Shown here piece after piece: positions 52,012 through 61,420 of a stretch of 64,000 nucleotides of DNA; positions within the stretch are counted from its first letter, which is position 1, and every line of letters begins with the position of its first letter. The stretch comes from Bacillota bacterium (GTDB lineage Bacteria; Bacillota; Clostridia; Peptostreptococcales; Anaerovoracaceae): contig JAFUCA010000002.1 in assembly GCA_017459895.1 (NCBI GenBank), forward strand, positions 101,559-165,558, in the 5' to 3' direction. Position numbers and translations under genes: made by a program. Below the pieces are notes generated by a model. The model had not been told where the DNA came from, searched no databases, and saw only the letters and a program-made list of their open reading frames with translations.

Positions 52012-53289
52012 CTACTTCGTGATCTTCTCCAGGCCTGCCATGTACGGACGCAGGATCTCCGGAATGACGACGGATCCGTCTTCCTGCTGATAATTCTCCA
52101 GGATCGCGGCGACGGTTCTGCCCACCGCAAGGCCGGAGCCGTTCAGCGTGTGGACGAATTCCGGCTTCGCCTTCTCCTCCGGACGGAAGCGGATGTTCGC
52201 CCGGCGCGCCTGATAGCTTTCGAAGTTGCTGCAGGAGGAGATCTCCACGTATCTGCCGTAGCTGGGCATCCAGACCTCCACGTCATATGTCATCGCGGAG
52301 GAGAATCCCAGATCGCCGGAAGACAGCCGGACCACGCGGTACGGAATGTCCAGCTTTTGCAGGATCTCCTCGGCGTTGTTCGTCAGGGACTCCAGTTCAT
52401 CGTAGGACGTGGACGGTTCAACGAACTTGACCATCTCGACCTTGTTGAACTGATGCTGACGGATCAGACCCCGGGTGTCGCGGCCGGCGCTGCCTGCCTC
52501 TGCGCGGAAGCAGGGGGTGTATGCGGTATAGTAGATCGGCAGATCCTCTGCCTTCAGGATCTCGTTGTCCAGCAGGTTGGTCACCGGCACCTCCGCGGTG
52601 GGGATCAGGAAGAAATCCTTCTGCGGGATGTAGAACATGTCCTCTTCGAACTTCGGCAGCTGGCCGGTGCCCGTCATCGCCATGCGGTTCACCATGAAAG
52701 GCGGCAGGATCTCGGTGTAGCCCTGCTCCTCGGTGTGCAGATCCAGCATGAAGTTGATCACCGCCCGCTCCAGCCGGGCGCCCATTCCCTTATAGACCGT
52801 GAACCGGGTGCCCGCGATCTTGGCGGCACGTTCGAAATCGAGAATATCCAGATCCTCGCCGATGTCCCAGTGGGCCTTCATCTCGAAGCTCTCTTCTCTC
52901 GGGGTGCCCCACCGGCGCAGCTCCACATTGTCGCTGTCATCGGCGCCTTCCTGGACATCCTTATAGGGCGTATTCGGCACGTTCAGCAGTGCGCTGCGCA
53001 GAGCCTCCTCGGTCTCGGATACCTGTCCGTCCAGCTCCTTGATATCATCAGAAAGCTTCTTCAGCTCCGCCATCAGCTCGGTGGTGTCCCTGCCTTCCTT
53101 CTTGTAGACCGGGATCTGCTTTGACTGCACCTTCTGCTGGTTCTTCATCTGCTCCACGGTGGCCAGAAGCTCTCTTCTCTTCTTGTCCAGCTCCACGACC
53201 TGGCTCAGCCCGAAGTCTCCCTTGCCTCGCAGCTCGACCGCCTTCTTCACGCCTTCATAGTCTTCTCGGATTCTCTTGATATCTAACAT
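52012..53289 (-). CDS. serS: Seryl-tRNA synthetase
   Basis: 425 aa, the usual length. The N-terminal long coiled-coil tRNA-binding arm (residues about 30-105) is followed by a class II catalytic core with motif 2 around [31 protein letters not shown] and motif 3 [19 protein letters not shown]. It charges tRNA-Ser (and tRNA-Sec where present) with serine. It follows glnA at 18 bases and has GGAGG before its start. Confidence 0.97.
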   Translation of the reverse strand: MLDIKRIREDYEGVKKAVELRGKGDFGLSQVVELDKKRRELLATVEQMKNQQKVQSKQIPVYKKEGRDTTELMAELKKLSDDIKELDGQVSETEEALRSALLNVPNTPYKDVQEGADDSDNVELRRWGTPREESFEMKAHWDIGEDLDILDFERAAKIAGTRFTVYKGMGARLERAVINFMLDLHTEEQGYTEILPPFMVNRMAMTGTGQLPKFEEDMFYIPQKDFFLIPTAEVPVTNLLDNEILKAEDLPIYYTAYTPCFRAEAGSAGRDTRGLIRQHQFNKVEMVKFVEPSTSYDELESLTNNAEEILQKLDIPYRVVRLSSGDLGFSSAMTYDVEVWMPSYGRYVEISSCSNFESYQARRANIRFRPEEKAKPEFVHTLNGSGLAVGRTVAAILENYQQEDGSVVIPEILRPYMAGLEKITK

Positions 53290-53307
53290 CTCATGCCTCC
53301 ATAATAA

Positions 53308-55224
53308 TCAGAACAGGTTTTTCTTATATGATAAGTACATTTTGATCAGTTTCTCGACCTCGCTCTGCATCTCAACCTGCAGATCGGATGCGGTCTGATA
53401 ATCACCGCTTTCCAGCGCATCCACGATCTTCGTCAGCAGGCAGGTCTCCGCCACCGTATTGCGTCCGATCCGGTCACGCATCCGGGAGATCCGCTCCCAG
53501 TTGCGGCGGTCGTAATCCACGCTGTCGTGGTCGGAATGCGCCTTGCGGCAGCGGCGCAGCGTGTTCATCATGTCCGGAATGATCCGGCTGCGCAGTTCCA
53601 TCTTCCACTGGGACAGCACCGCTTCCCGGTAGGATTCCAGCGTGGTGTCCGTCATGACGTCATCTCTCTTGAAGATCTCCAGCTTCTCGGGATAACGGTC
53701 AAAGGCGCGGATATTCTCCCACACCGTCTGGGGCGCCTTGCCGAAGAACCGGTCTCTCTCCTCCTCGGTGTACTCGTCAAAGACGTCTTTCTCGGTCCGG
53801 TACACCCGGTCGGTATCCAGGTAGAAATCCTCATCGCCGTATTCCTTGGAGATGGACTTCTCCAGTTCCTCCGGCGTCTTCCCTGCCTCCAGCGCCGCCT
53901 TGATCCCGTCCAGCATGGCCATATACGAAGCCGCCAGCACCAGATAGGTGTTGCTCTTCGGATTGGGCGAGCGGAGCTCGAACCGGGTCGCCAGGGGATT
54001 TCCGATCTCGCGCACCAGGCCCACCAGCACGGTCCGGTTTCTGGAGGGCAGCTGGGCAGTGTGCCCGAGGGATGTCACCGTACAGACCGGCGCTTCAAAT
54101 CCCGGTTTCAGCCGGTTGAGCGCATCGTTGGTGGAGCTGACGAAGGGGTTGACCACATCGTAGTTCTTCAGAAGTCCCATCAGCGCGCCGAAGCCCACCG
54201 GATTCAGGAACTGATTCTGGGGATCCTTCGGCGTGAACAGGTTGACCACCTTGCCGTTTTTGAGTCTGGCGGCCACGCCCATATGGGTATGCTCCCCGCT
54301 TCCGGCGATGCCCACCATCGGCTTTGCCATGAAGGTCACGTCCAGCCCGTAGAGGCGGAAGATGTCGCGGACGACGTATTTAATATGGTTTTCGTTGTCC
54401 GCCGCCTGAACCGCGGAGGAATATTTCCAGTCGATCTCCAGCTGCTCCATCACGTGGTCGTAGTTGCCGGAGTTCTCCAGCTTCGCCTTGACCCCGCCGA
54501 CTTCTTTGTGGCCCATCTCCATATAAAAGCCGTACTGCTGCAGCACCAGCATGACCTCCTCCAGAGCGGTCCGCACCGGGCCGGAGGTCCGTTTCCAGTA
54601 CTGTTCCTTCAGCATCTGGGCTGTGGAGAGCTGCTCCCGGTCGGCGTCGTCCTCCGGCGAGCGAACCCAGAATTCCAGCTCCGTCGCCGCAGTGATCATG
54701 ATCTCATCGATCTCCTCGACGCTGTCCAGATCCATATACTCCAGCGCGTAGGGATGATCGCGCAAAAGCTGGAGCAGGTCCTGTTTGAAGTTGCGGATGG
54801 CATCCCGCAGGATGACCCGGGAGCCGACGCCCTCATCGTCATCGTGCACCAGGGAAGACGGGATCCGCAGGGTCCCCACCGGCAGGCCGGTCTCGGGATC
54901 CGGATAGCTGAAATTGTGATCCACAAACCAGTTGACGGTGGTGTCCGGGATGATATCCACCTTCGCGTTGTTCAGCTTGGCGATCTTCGGCAGCACGACC
55001 GACGAACCGTCGGTCTGCACGCCTTCCCGCAGGAATTTGCGGATGTCCTTCAGAAATTCACTGACCGGGATCTTCTCGTCCGTGTCGTGTCCTCCGATAT
55101 CGATACCGACCAGCGAAACGAATTTGACCTCCGGATGGGCTAACAGCACCCTCTGGATCTCCGCTTCACTGTGCCGATCCGCCGATATTCGGAACAGCAT
55201 TTTACTGAAATCGTAGTTCAGCAT
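53308..55224 (-). CDS. glnA: Glutamine synthetase, long clostridial form
   Basis: 638 aa, about 190 longer than standard type I enzymes. The N-terminal beta-grasp region has KFVSLVGIDIGGHDTDEKIPV. The catalytic core has ATELEFWV (metal-binding Glu), GHKEVGGVKAKLENSG, GSGEHTHMGVA (metal-binding His) and NRTVLVGLVREIGNPLATRFELRSPNPKSN in pieces. The C-terminal ~190 residues are helical and contain RRCRKAHSDHD. It makes glutamine from glutamate and ammonia. No GlnR or T-box signal was seen upstream. Confidence 0.93.
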   Translation of the reverse strand: MLNYDFSKMLFRISADRHSEAEIQRVLLAHPEVKFVSLVGIDIGGHDTDEKIPVSEFLKDIRKFLREGVQTDGSSVVLPKIAKLNNAKVDIIPDTTVNWFVDHNFSYPDPETGLPVGTLRIPSSLVHDDDEGVGSRVILRDAIRNFKQDLLQLLRDHPYALEYMDLDSVEEIDEIMITAATELEFWVRSPEDDADREQLSTAQMLKEQYWKRTSGPVRTALEEVMLVLQQYGFYMEMGHKEVGGVKAKLENSGNYDHVMEQLEIDWKYSSAVQAADNENHIKYVVRDIFRLYGLDVTFMAKPMVGIAGSGEHTHMGVAARLKNGKVVNLFTPKDPQNQFLNPVGFGALMGLLKNYDVVNPFVSSTNDALNRLKPGFEAPVCTVTSLGHTAQLPSRNRTVLVGLVREIGNPLATRFELRSPNPKSNTYLVLAASYMAMLDGIKAALEAGKTPEELEKSISKEYGDEDFYLDTDRVYRTEKDVFDEYTEEERDRFFGKAPQTVWENIRAFDRYPEKLEIFKRDDVMTDTTLESYREAVLSQWKMELRSRIIPDMMNTLRRCRKAHSDHDSVDYDRRNWERISRMRDRIGRNTVAETCLLTKIVDALESGDYQTASDLQVEMQSEVEKLIKMYLSYKKNLF

Positions 55225-55275
55225 ACGTTCTGGTCTCTCCTCTTACTTCTGTTATGTCTTGTGCTTTATTAAGAA

Positions 55276-55307
55276 GAACATTCCCGAAGAGTCCCCCGGG
55301 AATGTTC
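55276..55307 (-). terminator. Intrinsic terminator of the UPF0182 gene
   Basis: GAACATTCCCG and CGGGAATGTTC form an 11-bp perfect stem with a 10-base loop, and TTCTT follows on the minus strand. Confidence 0.75.
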
Positions 55308-55357
55308 GAAATCTGCTTCATGCTGTCCTCTGCATGGAGCCGAATCAGTCCCGCAGA

Positions 55358-58348
55358 CTATTTTGCCAACTGATTCAGGTACTCCTCTAATTCATCCATG
55401 TACTTGCCGTACTTCGCCCAGTCGCCGTCCTTCAGCGCATCCTGCGCGCTGTCGTAGGCCCCCTGCGCCGCCTGGATGAGTTCTGTCTTGGTCAGAGTCT
55501 TCTCTCCCTGATCCTTGTCCTGATCGGTGCCGCCGGCGGCTTCGTCGCTGCCCTTGCTCTCGTGGGCGCTGCCCTCACCGAACAGCTCGTTCAGCGCTTC
55601 GGCCAGAGTGGACTCATAAGCGATCTCATCTCCGTAGACGACGATGACCCGCTTGACCTCCGGGATACTGGAGTTGGTCGCCTCCAGATAGACCGGCTCA
55701 ACATAGAGCAGGGAATCCTCGATCGGGATCACGAACAGGTTGCCCCGGCTGTACTTCGATCCGGAGGAATCCCACAGGGAGAATTCCTTGGAGATCTCGG
55801 TGTTCTGGTCGATCTGCGCCTCCACCTGCATCGGACCGTAGACGACCTTGCTCTTCGGCATCTGGTACAGTACCAGCTTGCCGTACTCATCTCCGTCGTT
55901 GCGGGCGACCAGAAGACCCATCAGGTTCCTCTTGTCCTTCGGCGTAAACGGAATGGAGTTGACGAATTCCGCGCTCTTCTCGCCCGGCAGCTTCATGATG
56001 TAGTAGTTCGGCGTCATGGCCTGCTCTTCGGTGCCGTAGATCTCGCTGGCGATCTGCCACAGGTCCTCGTTCTGATAGAAGACCTTCACATCGTTCATGT
56101 GGTATCTCTGATAGATCTCCGCCTGAATGTTCAGCAGAGTTCCCGGATAACGGATGTGGGCCTTGATTCCCTCCGGCATCTCATCGATGCTCTTGAACAG
56201 CTTCGGATAGATGTTCTTAAAGGTCTGGGCGATGGCATCGTTCTTATCGACGATGTAGTAGCTGGTATCTCCGTTATAGGCGTCGATGACGACCTTGATG
56301 GAGTTTCTGACGTAATTCACGTCCGTCTCCGCGTTGTACGGCTCGGAATACGGATACCGGTTGGTTGCCGTGTAGGCATCCAGGATCCAGTAGAGCTTGC
56401 CGTCCACGGTGATCATGTACGGATCCTCATCGTAGTCCAGATACGGCATGATCGTCTGCACGCGCTTCATGATGTTCCGGTTGATCAGGATCTTGGAGCT
56501 GGTCTTGATGTTGCCGGATACCAGCATCTTCAGGGACCGTTCCCGAACGGAGAACATCAGACGGGTCAGCAGATTCATCTTGATTCCGGCGGTGCCTTCA
56601 TACGTGGTGTATTTGTTGCTGTTGCCGTCCGGATAGTCGAACTCATCCTCGGAGGTGTCCACCAGGACGTAGTCGTTGGTCATCTCACCGAAGTAGACCG
56701 ACGGATCGGTGACCTGCAGGTCTACGACCGATTCCGGAGGAATGTTGGAGATCAGCATATCCGGCTGTCCGCTGGCGGTGATCTTGTCTACGCGGGACAG
56801 GGTCACGCCGTAGCCATGGGTGTATTTCAGGTGCCGGTTCAGCCATGTGTTGCTGATCTTCTCCTCGTCGATCTCACGGGTGGCGATAAAGGTCTGGGTA
56901 TAATCTCCGTCGATGGTGTACCGGTCGACGTCGACATCGTTGAATTCGTAGTACTGACGGATCGCCTGGGTCTGATTGTAGAAGGTCTTCGCCGGCGAAT
57001 AGTCGTTGATACGGATATTGGATATGGTCTCCTCGTTGGCCGCGATGTCGTTGCTGGACAGATCGTGACTAGCCTTGAAGGCCTTCATGTCGACCTCATT
57101 GAGTCCGTACGCGTACTGGGTATATTCGATGTTTCTTTCGAGATACTTGCTTTCTTTGTTGATTTCATCCGGCTGAACGATCAGGCTCTGCACCAGCATT
57201 CCGCCGCCGACGCCGATGACGCCGATGATGATCATGATGATGGGAACCACCGCCGCGGGCTTAAACCGCTTCTTCGCGATGCCGATAGCGCATCCGATGG
57301 CAGCCGCCACCGACAGCACCATCAGGATCCGGTACATCCAGAGCGTGACGTTGACATCGGTGAAGCCCGCGCCGTAGACCGCGCCCGTGCTTCCGAAGAG
57401 CAGATCGAACTGCTTCAGGAAGAAGTAGACACCGATCATCAGGAAGAACAGAACGCCGACGATGATCAGCTGTTTCTCCGCGATGTGCAGCAGCATGCGG
57501 ACATTCTGGTTGTCCAGCTCCTTCTTGCGGGAGGGCTGCTTCTTACGGCCGCCGCCGAAGATGCCGCCCAGCGGGCCGCCGGCTCCGCCGCCCTGCTGGC
57601 TGAACTGCTTGCTGAATCTGCCGAAGATATCGTTGATCTCGCTGAAAGGATTGTTGTCGTCCATGCGGGCGCCGGTATAGCGGTCGTCCTCGTCATCCTC
57701 GTATTCGTCGTAGCTGTTCTCCGCGGATGCGGCTGCTTCCTCCTCCTCGTCGTAGTCGGGCACCTGTTCGAAGATCTTCGGTGTCCGCACGGTCAGAAGC
57801 ACCATATAATAGATAAACGTGAGCAGCGCGAAGGCCACGATCAGCATGATCACCATCGCGTTCAGCTGTTCTATGAAATTCAGTTTGAACACGTAAAAGG
57901 AGATGTCCATCTTATACAGGGGATCATCGATCGCGAAATCCGTGCTGTTCAGGAACTGCAGGGTCTGAAACCAGAGTCTGGTCACCGCGAAGTAGGTCGC
58001 AACGACACCGAACGCCCCGGCCAGTCCCCAGGAGATCAGATTCAGCCTCCTGTGATTCGTCTCCTCGTCCGATTCGACTTTTTTCATGTAGCCTCTTTTG
58101 AGGAACTTCAGGTAAATATAGGCCAGGAACGTGACAATGACAAATACCGGCACACCGATCTTAAGCTGCGTGAACAGCTTCGTCAGGAATACCGACACAT
58201 AACCCAGTTCCCGGAACCACATGAAATCGGTGATCCAGCCGATCAGCGCCACAAACAGCAGGATGAGCAGCAGGATGACGATAATGATCCCTTTGGCCCC
58301 TAGTTTGCCTTTTTTCTTGTTTTCTTGTTTCGTATCTTCCAAATCCAT
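55358..58348 (-). CDS. UPF0182 family membrane protein
   Basis: 996 aa. About seven membrane segments lie in the first 400 residues (IIIVILLLILLFVALIGWITDFMWFRELGYV at the start is typical). They are interrupted by an acidic then Gly-rich cytoplasmic loop around residues 200-275. A large extracytoplasmic domain follows (YNRTQAIRQYYEF-like YNQTQAIRQYYEFNDVDVDRY, LVDTSEDEFDYP). An acidic C-terminal tail ends in a helical segment. The family is widespread in Clostridia and Actinobacteria but its function is not established. GGGAGGT precedes the ATG. Confidence 0.9.
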   Translation of the reverse strand: MDLEDTKQENKKKGKLGAKGIIIVILLLILLFVALIGWITDFMWFRELGYVSVFLTKLFTQLKIGVPVFVIVTFLAYIYLKFLKRGYMKKVESDEETNHRRLNLISWGLAGAFGVVATYFAVTRLWFQTLQFLNSTDFAIDDPLYKMDISFYVFKLNFIEQLNAMVIMLIVAFALLTFIYYMVLLTVRTPKIFEQVPDYDEEEEAAASAENSYDEYEDDEDDRYTGARMDDNNPFSEINDIFGRFSKQFSQQGGGAGGPLGGIFGGGRKKQPSRKKELDNQNVRMLLHIAEKQLIIVGVLFFLMIGVYFFLKQFDLLFGSTGAVYGAGFTDVNVTLWMYRILMVLSVAAAIGCAIGIAKKRFKPAAVVPIIMIIIGVIGVGGGMLVQSLIVQPDEINKESKYLERNIEYTQYAYGLNEVDMKAFKASHDLSSNDIAANEETISNIRINDYSPAKTFYNQTQAIRQYYEFNDVDVDRYTIDGDYTQTFIATREIDEEKISNTWLNRHLKYTHGYGVTLSRVDKITASGQPDMLISNIPPESVVDLQVTDPSVYFGEMTNDYVLVDTSEDEFDYPDGNSNKYTTYEGTAGIKMNLLTRLMFSVRERSLKMLVSGNIKTSSKILINRNIMKRVQTIMPYLDYDEDPYMITVDGKLYWILDAYTATNRYPYSEPYNAETDVNYVRNSIKVVIDAYNGDTSYYIVDKNDAIAQTFKNIYPKLFKSIDEMPEGIKAHIRYPGTLLNIQAEIYQRYHMNDVKVFYQNEDLWQIASEIYGTEEQAMTPNYYIMKLPGEKSAEFVNSIPFTPKDKRNLMGLLVARNDGDEYGKLVLYQMPKSKVVYGPMQVEAQIDQNTEISKEFSLWDSSGSKYSRGNLFVIPIEDSLLYVEPVYLEATNSSIPEVKRVIVVYGDEIAYESTLAEALNELFGEGSAHESKGSDEAAGGTDQDKDQGEKTLTKTELIQAAQGAYDSAQDALKDGDWAKYGKYMDELEEYLNQLAK

Positions 58349-58405
58349 TACCTCCCGAGGAGTCGTTCAGCTGCAACGAATTTCTGTTATCTATCTGTAT
58401 TTCAC

Positions 58406-61216
58406 TTATGCCATACCGCCATTGCTGCCGGTGATCATGTGGATCAGGCTGTTCAGGATGTTATCAATAAAGGCTGCCGCATCGCTGGTCGGCGCGAGCA
58501 GCTTGATGCCGATGCCGGCAAGCTCCAGCGCGAAGATGATGCAGAGAATGATCAGGATGATCATCAGGATCGTGCGTCCGACGCCTCCCTTGGCCGGGGC
58601 TTCGTCCACATAATCCTCTGCGCCGATGGTATCCTCTGCGTCAGCGGCTCTCTTGGCCCGCTTGGCTTCCTTCGCCGCGCGTTTGGCCTCCCTGGCCTTC
58701 TCCTTGTCGCGCTTCTTCTGTTCCTTCGGAGAAAGGGTCTCCTCCGCTGCCGATTCGCCCTCAGCCAGAGCTTCCTTCACCTCGTCCCTGGAAATCGGCA
58801 CGACCATCGTGTCTTCCAGGCCGGGCTTCTCATCGGAGAGCGCTGCTTCCGCTGCGGCTTCTGCGGCCGGAGCCTCGCTCTGCGCAGGCTCCTCCGCTGC
58901 CTCGGCTGTCTCAATACGCTGCTGGGCTTCCAGCGCTTCGCGGGCTTCCAGCGCCGCCAGCGCATCCGCCAGAGTCTCCTCATCCTCCGATGAGATCTGC
59001 ACCGGAGCCTCTTCGGCTGCCTGGGCAGCAAGAACATCCGCCAGAGTTTCCTCCTGCGGCTCGGCCGGCACTTCCTCCGGCTGCTCTGCCGGAATCTCCG
59101 ACGGAATTTCGGCCGGCGCCTCTGCCGGGATCTCCGCCGGAGCCTCGTACGGAATATCCGCCGGTGTATCGAAGATGGACTCGGTCGGCACATCAAAATC
59201 CGCCGGTGTCTGCGGAGCCTCTTCCGTCTGTCCGGAAACGCTCGCGAACTGGCTCAGCAGATCATCGATTTCATTCATCTGCTCCTTGAAGTCGATTTCT
59301 CTCGGATCCGCTGCCGGAGCCTGCGCTTCCTGCGTGTGAAGCTCCTGCCGGGAAATCTCCTTCGTGGAGTCAATATTCGCCATCAGGTCGTCCTTGCTGA
59401 CCACTCTGGTATGGCCCAGATCCGGCTCTGCCGCTTCGGCCTTCGCCCGGATCTCGTCCGCATCCGGGAAATCCGCAAAGAAGTCTTCTCTGGCTCTGGC
59501 CATCTCATCGATCTGGCTCTGCGTCTTCCGATGGGCTTCCTCGATGTCCGCCGCTGCGGTGGCAACGGATTCCGGTGCTGCCGGTTCTTCCGGAGCCTGA
59601 GGCTGCGGCTCTGCCGGCACTTCCGGTGCCTGAGGCTGCGCCGGGGCCTGGGCCTCCGGCTCCTCCGCCAGCCGCTCGATCTCCGCCTGCGGGATCACCA
59701 CCGGCTGTGTGGCTCTGCTGTCCGGCTGAGCATCCGCCGGCGTGATGGTATCTGAAAATCTGCCGCTTCGGATTCCTGCCAGCGCGGCCTTGATCTTCGC
59801 TTCTTCTTCTTCACGCATCCGCGCGGTCTGCGCCAATGCGTCCTTCACCTCCGCTTCAACGGCGGTGGCGTTGTTCTCTATGCGCTGCTTACGGGCCTGA
59901 AGCGCCTGCTTCTGCCGCAGCATCTCTTCTTCCCGGAGGCGCCTTGCCTGCTCCTCCTTGAATTTCGCTTCTTCTCTGGCAGCTGCCTGCGCTTCCTGCT
60001 GCGCCCGGATTCTGGCTGCCTCGCGGGCTGCGTTCAGCTCTGCCTCCGCCCTCTGACGGGCTTCTTCCTCGGCCGCTCTGGCGGCTTCCGCCTCAGCCTT
60101 CGCTCTTGCGGCGGCTTCCTCTCGGGCCTGGGCCTCTGCCTCCGCCTTCCGGCGTGCCTCCTCCGCCAGTCTCCTTTCTTCTTCCTGACGGGCCTGCTGC
60201 TCCTGCTGCGCCTTTCTGGCAGCGATCGCTTCCAGATGCGCCGCCTCCGCCTCGGCTCTGCGGCGAGCCTCCGCCTCGGTGCGCTGCCGGATCTCTTCTT
60301 CTTCGGCCAGACGGATCTCTTCCGCCGCTGCCGCACTGGCTTCTTCCTCGCTGTTCAGCCGGGCGATCTCTTCCTTCTTCTTCGCCTCAGCCTCCGCGCG
60401 GGCCTCCTCCAGCGCCTTCGCTCTGGCCTCTTCCTCGGCCTTCTGGCGGGCACGCTGTTTCTCCTGGGCCTCGATCCTGGCGAGGACATCGCTCTCCAGC
60501 GGCTTCGGCTCATACAGCTTCACTGCGCCTTCCTTCTCCAGAAATTCATCCATGGTCAGTTCTTCCTGTCTGGAATCGAATTTCTCCTTGGCGATCGCAT
60601 CCGCTGCGGACTGCTCCCGGCCGATGGTTCCCGCGTCCTTGATCTTAGCGTATTCTCTGTCCAGAAGCTCCTGGAACTCAGCGTTCTTGCGGCTGAAGGT
60701 GTGGAATCTTCCCAGCTCTCCTAATGCGGAGCTGCCGTCTTCCTCCGCCGCCGGCCCGGCCTCCCGGACCGCCTCTGCCGCTTCCTTCACCTCCTCGGTG
60801 GGAACCACCCGGTCAAAGATCTCGGCAACCCGAATTCCCTCCGCGGACTTGGTCTCGGCTCTGGGCGGCTGCGGCGTTCTTCTGATCTCGGCCATCCTGG
60901 GGATCGCGTCCGGCACCGTATCCGGATCGGTATTCCAATCGAAGTTGATATCTTCGGTCTTCTCTACGACATTGCTGTCGGGATACTCTGAAACATCCCA
61001 CCGCATTTCCTCGAGAAACGGCTTTCTCGGCGGCTCCTGCGCCGGGGCTGCCGGTGCCGGTGAAACGGCCTTCGGCTGCGCCGGCGGCGCAGCTTCCGGC
61101 TGGGCCGGGCTCTTCGTCTCCAGGGCCTGCGGCTGCTCCTCGATCAGTCTTGTTCCGCAGTGGCTGCAAAAAATAGCGTCATCGGGCATTTCGCTTCCGC
61201 AATGTTTACAAAGCAT
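58406..61216 (-). CDS. Zinc-ribbon, coiled-coil membrane protein
   Basis: 936 aa. An N-terminal zinc ribbon (CKHCGSEMPDDAIFCSHCG) is followed by a Pro/Ala-rich stretch. A very long Ala/Glu/Arg-rich helix, probably a coiled coil, spans about residues 215-480. A Pro/Ala/Glu-rich disordered region follows to about 830. One membrane segment near residue 895 (TILMIILIILCIIFALELA) and a short extracytoplasmic tail end the protein. It may be a membrane-attached scaffold. No enzymatic domain is visible. The start has AGGAGGAACCT-ATG. Confidence 0.75.
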   Translation of the reverse strand: MLCKHCGSEMPDDAIFCSHCGTRLIEEQPQALETKSPAQPEAAPPAQPKAVSPAPAAPAQEPPRKPFLEEMRWDVSEYPDSNVVEKTEDINFDWNTDPDTVPDAIPRMAEIRRTPQPPRAETKSAEGIRVAEIFDRVVPTEEVKEAAEAVREAGPAAEEDGSSALGELGRFHTFSRKNAEFQELLDREYAKIKDAGTIGREQSAADAIAKEKFDSRQEELTMDEFLEKEGAVKLYEPKPLESDVLARIEAQEKQRARQKAEEEARAKALEEARAEAEAKKKEEIARLNSEEEASAAAAEEIRLAEEEEIRQRTEAEARRRAEAEAAHLEAIAARKAQQEQQARQEEERRLAEEARRKAEAEAQAREEAAARAKAEAEAARAAEEEARQRAEAELNAAREAARIRAQQEAQAAAREEAKFKEEQARRLREEEMLRQKQALQARKQRIENNATAVEAEVKDALAQTARMREEEEAKIKAALAGIRSGRFSDTITPADAQPDSRATQPVVIPQAEIERLAEEPEAQAPAQPQAPEVPAEPQPQAPEEPAAPESVATAAADIEEAHRKTQSQIDEMARAREDFFADFPDADEIRAKAEAAEPDLGHTRVVSKDDLMANIDSTKEISRQELHTQEAQAPAADPREIDFKEQMNEIDDLLSQFASVSGQTEEAPQTPADFDVPTESIFDTPADIPYEAPAEIPAEAPAEIPSEIPAEQPEEVPAEPQEETLADVLAAQAAEEAPVQISSEDEETLADALAALEAREALEAQQRIETAEAAEEPAQSEAPAAEAAAEAALSDEKPGLEDTMVVPISRDEVKEALAEGESAAEETLSPKEQKKRDKEKAREAKRAAKEAKRAKRAADAEDTIGAEDYVDEAPAKGGVGRTILMIILIILCIIFALELAGIGIKLLAPTSDAAAFIDNILNSLIHMITGSNGGMA

Positions 61217-61335
61217 AGGTTCCTCCTGTGGTTAGTCTGTATTCTATCCTCTTAAGGGCATACTTCTCATAAATATCACTTATTATACAATAGATTTCAA
61301 GGTTTTTCTACCTTTTCTTCAAAATAATGGGACAT

Positions 61336-61375
61336 AAAAAGACTGCTCCGCGGGCCGGGGCGGCTGCGGAGCAGT
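61336..61375 (-). terminator. Intrinsic terminator of the amino acid permease gene
   Basis: ACTGCTCCGC and GCGGAGCAGT form a 10-bp GC-rich stem followed on the minus strand by CTTTTTAT. Confidence 0.88.
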
Positions 61376-61395
61376 GCGTCGTTTTTATCGTATTG

Positions 61396-61415
61396 CCAGC
61401 CTTTGCAAAGGCTGA
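61396..61415. repeat. Inverted dyad of the repeated 11-mer
   Basis: CAGCCTTTGCAAAGGCTG is a perfect 18-bp palindrome made of two opposed copies of the motif, 6 bases after the permease stop codon. Paired uptake sequences of Neisseria often sit in exactly this position. Confidence 0.85.
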
Positions 61416-61420
61416 GGCGT

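Noticed and set aside
55562-58303. Long open frame antisense to the UPF0182 gene
   Set aside because: Sense strand encodes a recognisable family with membrane segments; antisense product has no recognisable domain.
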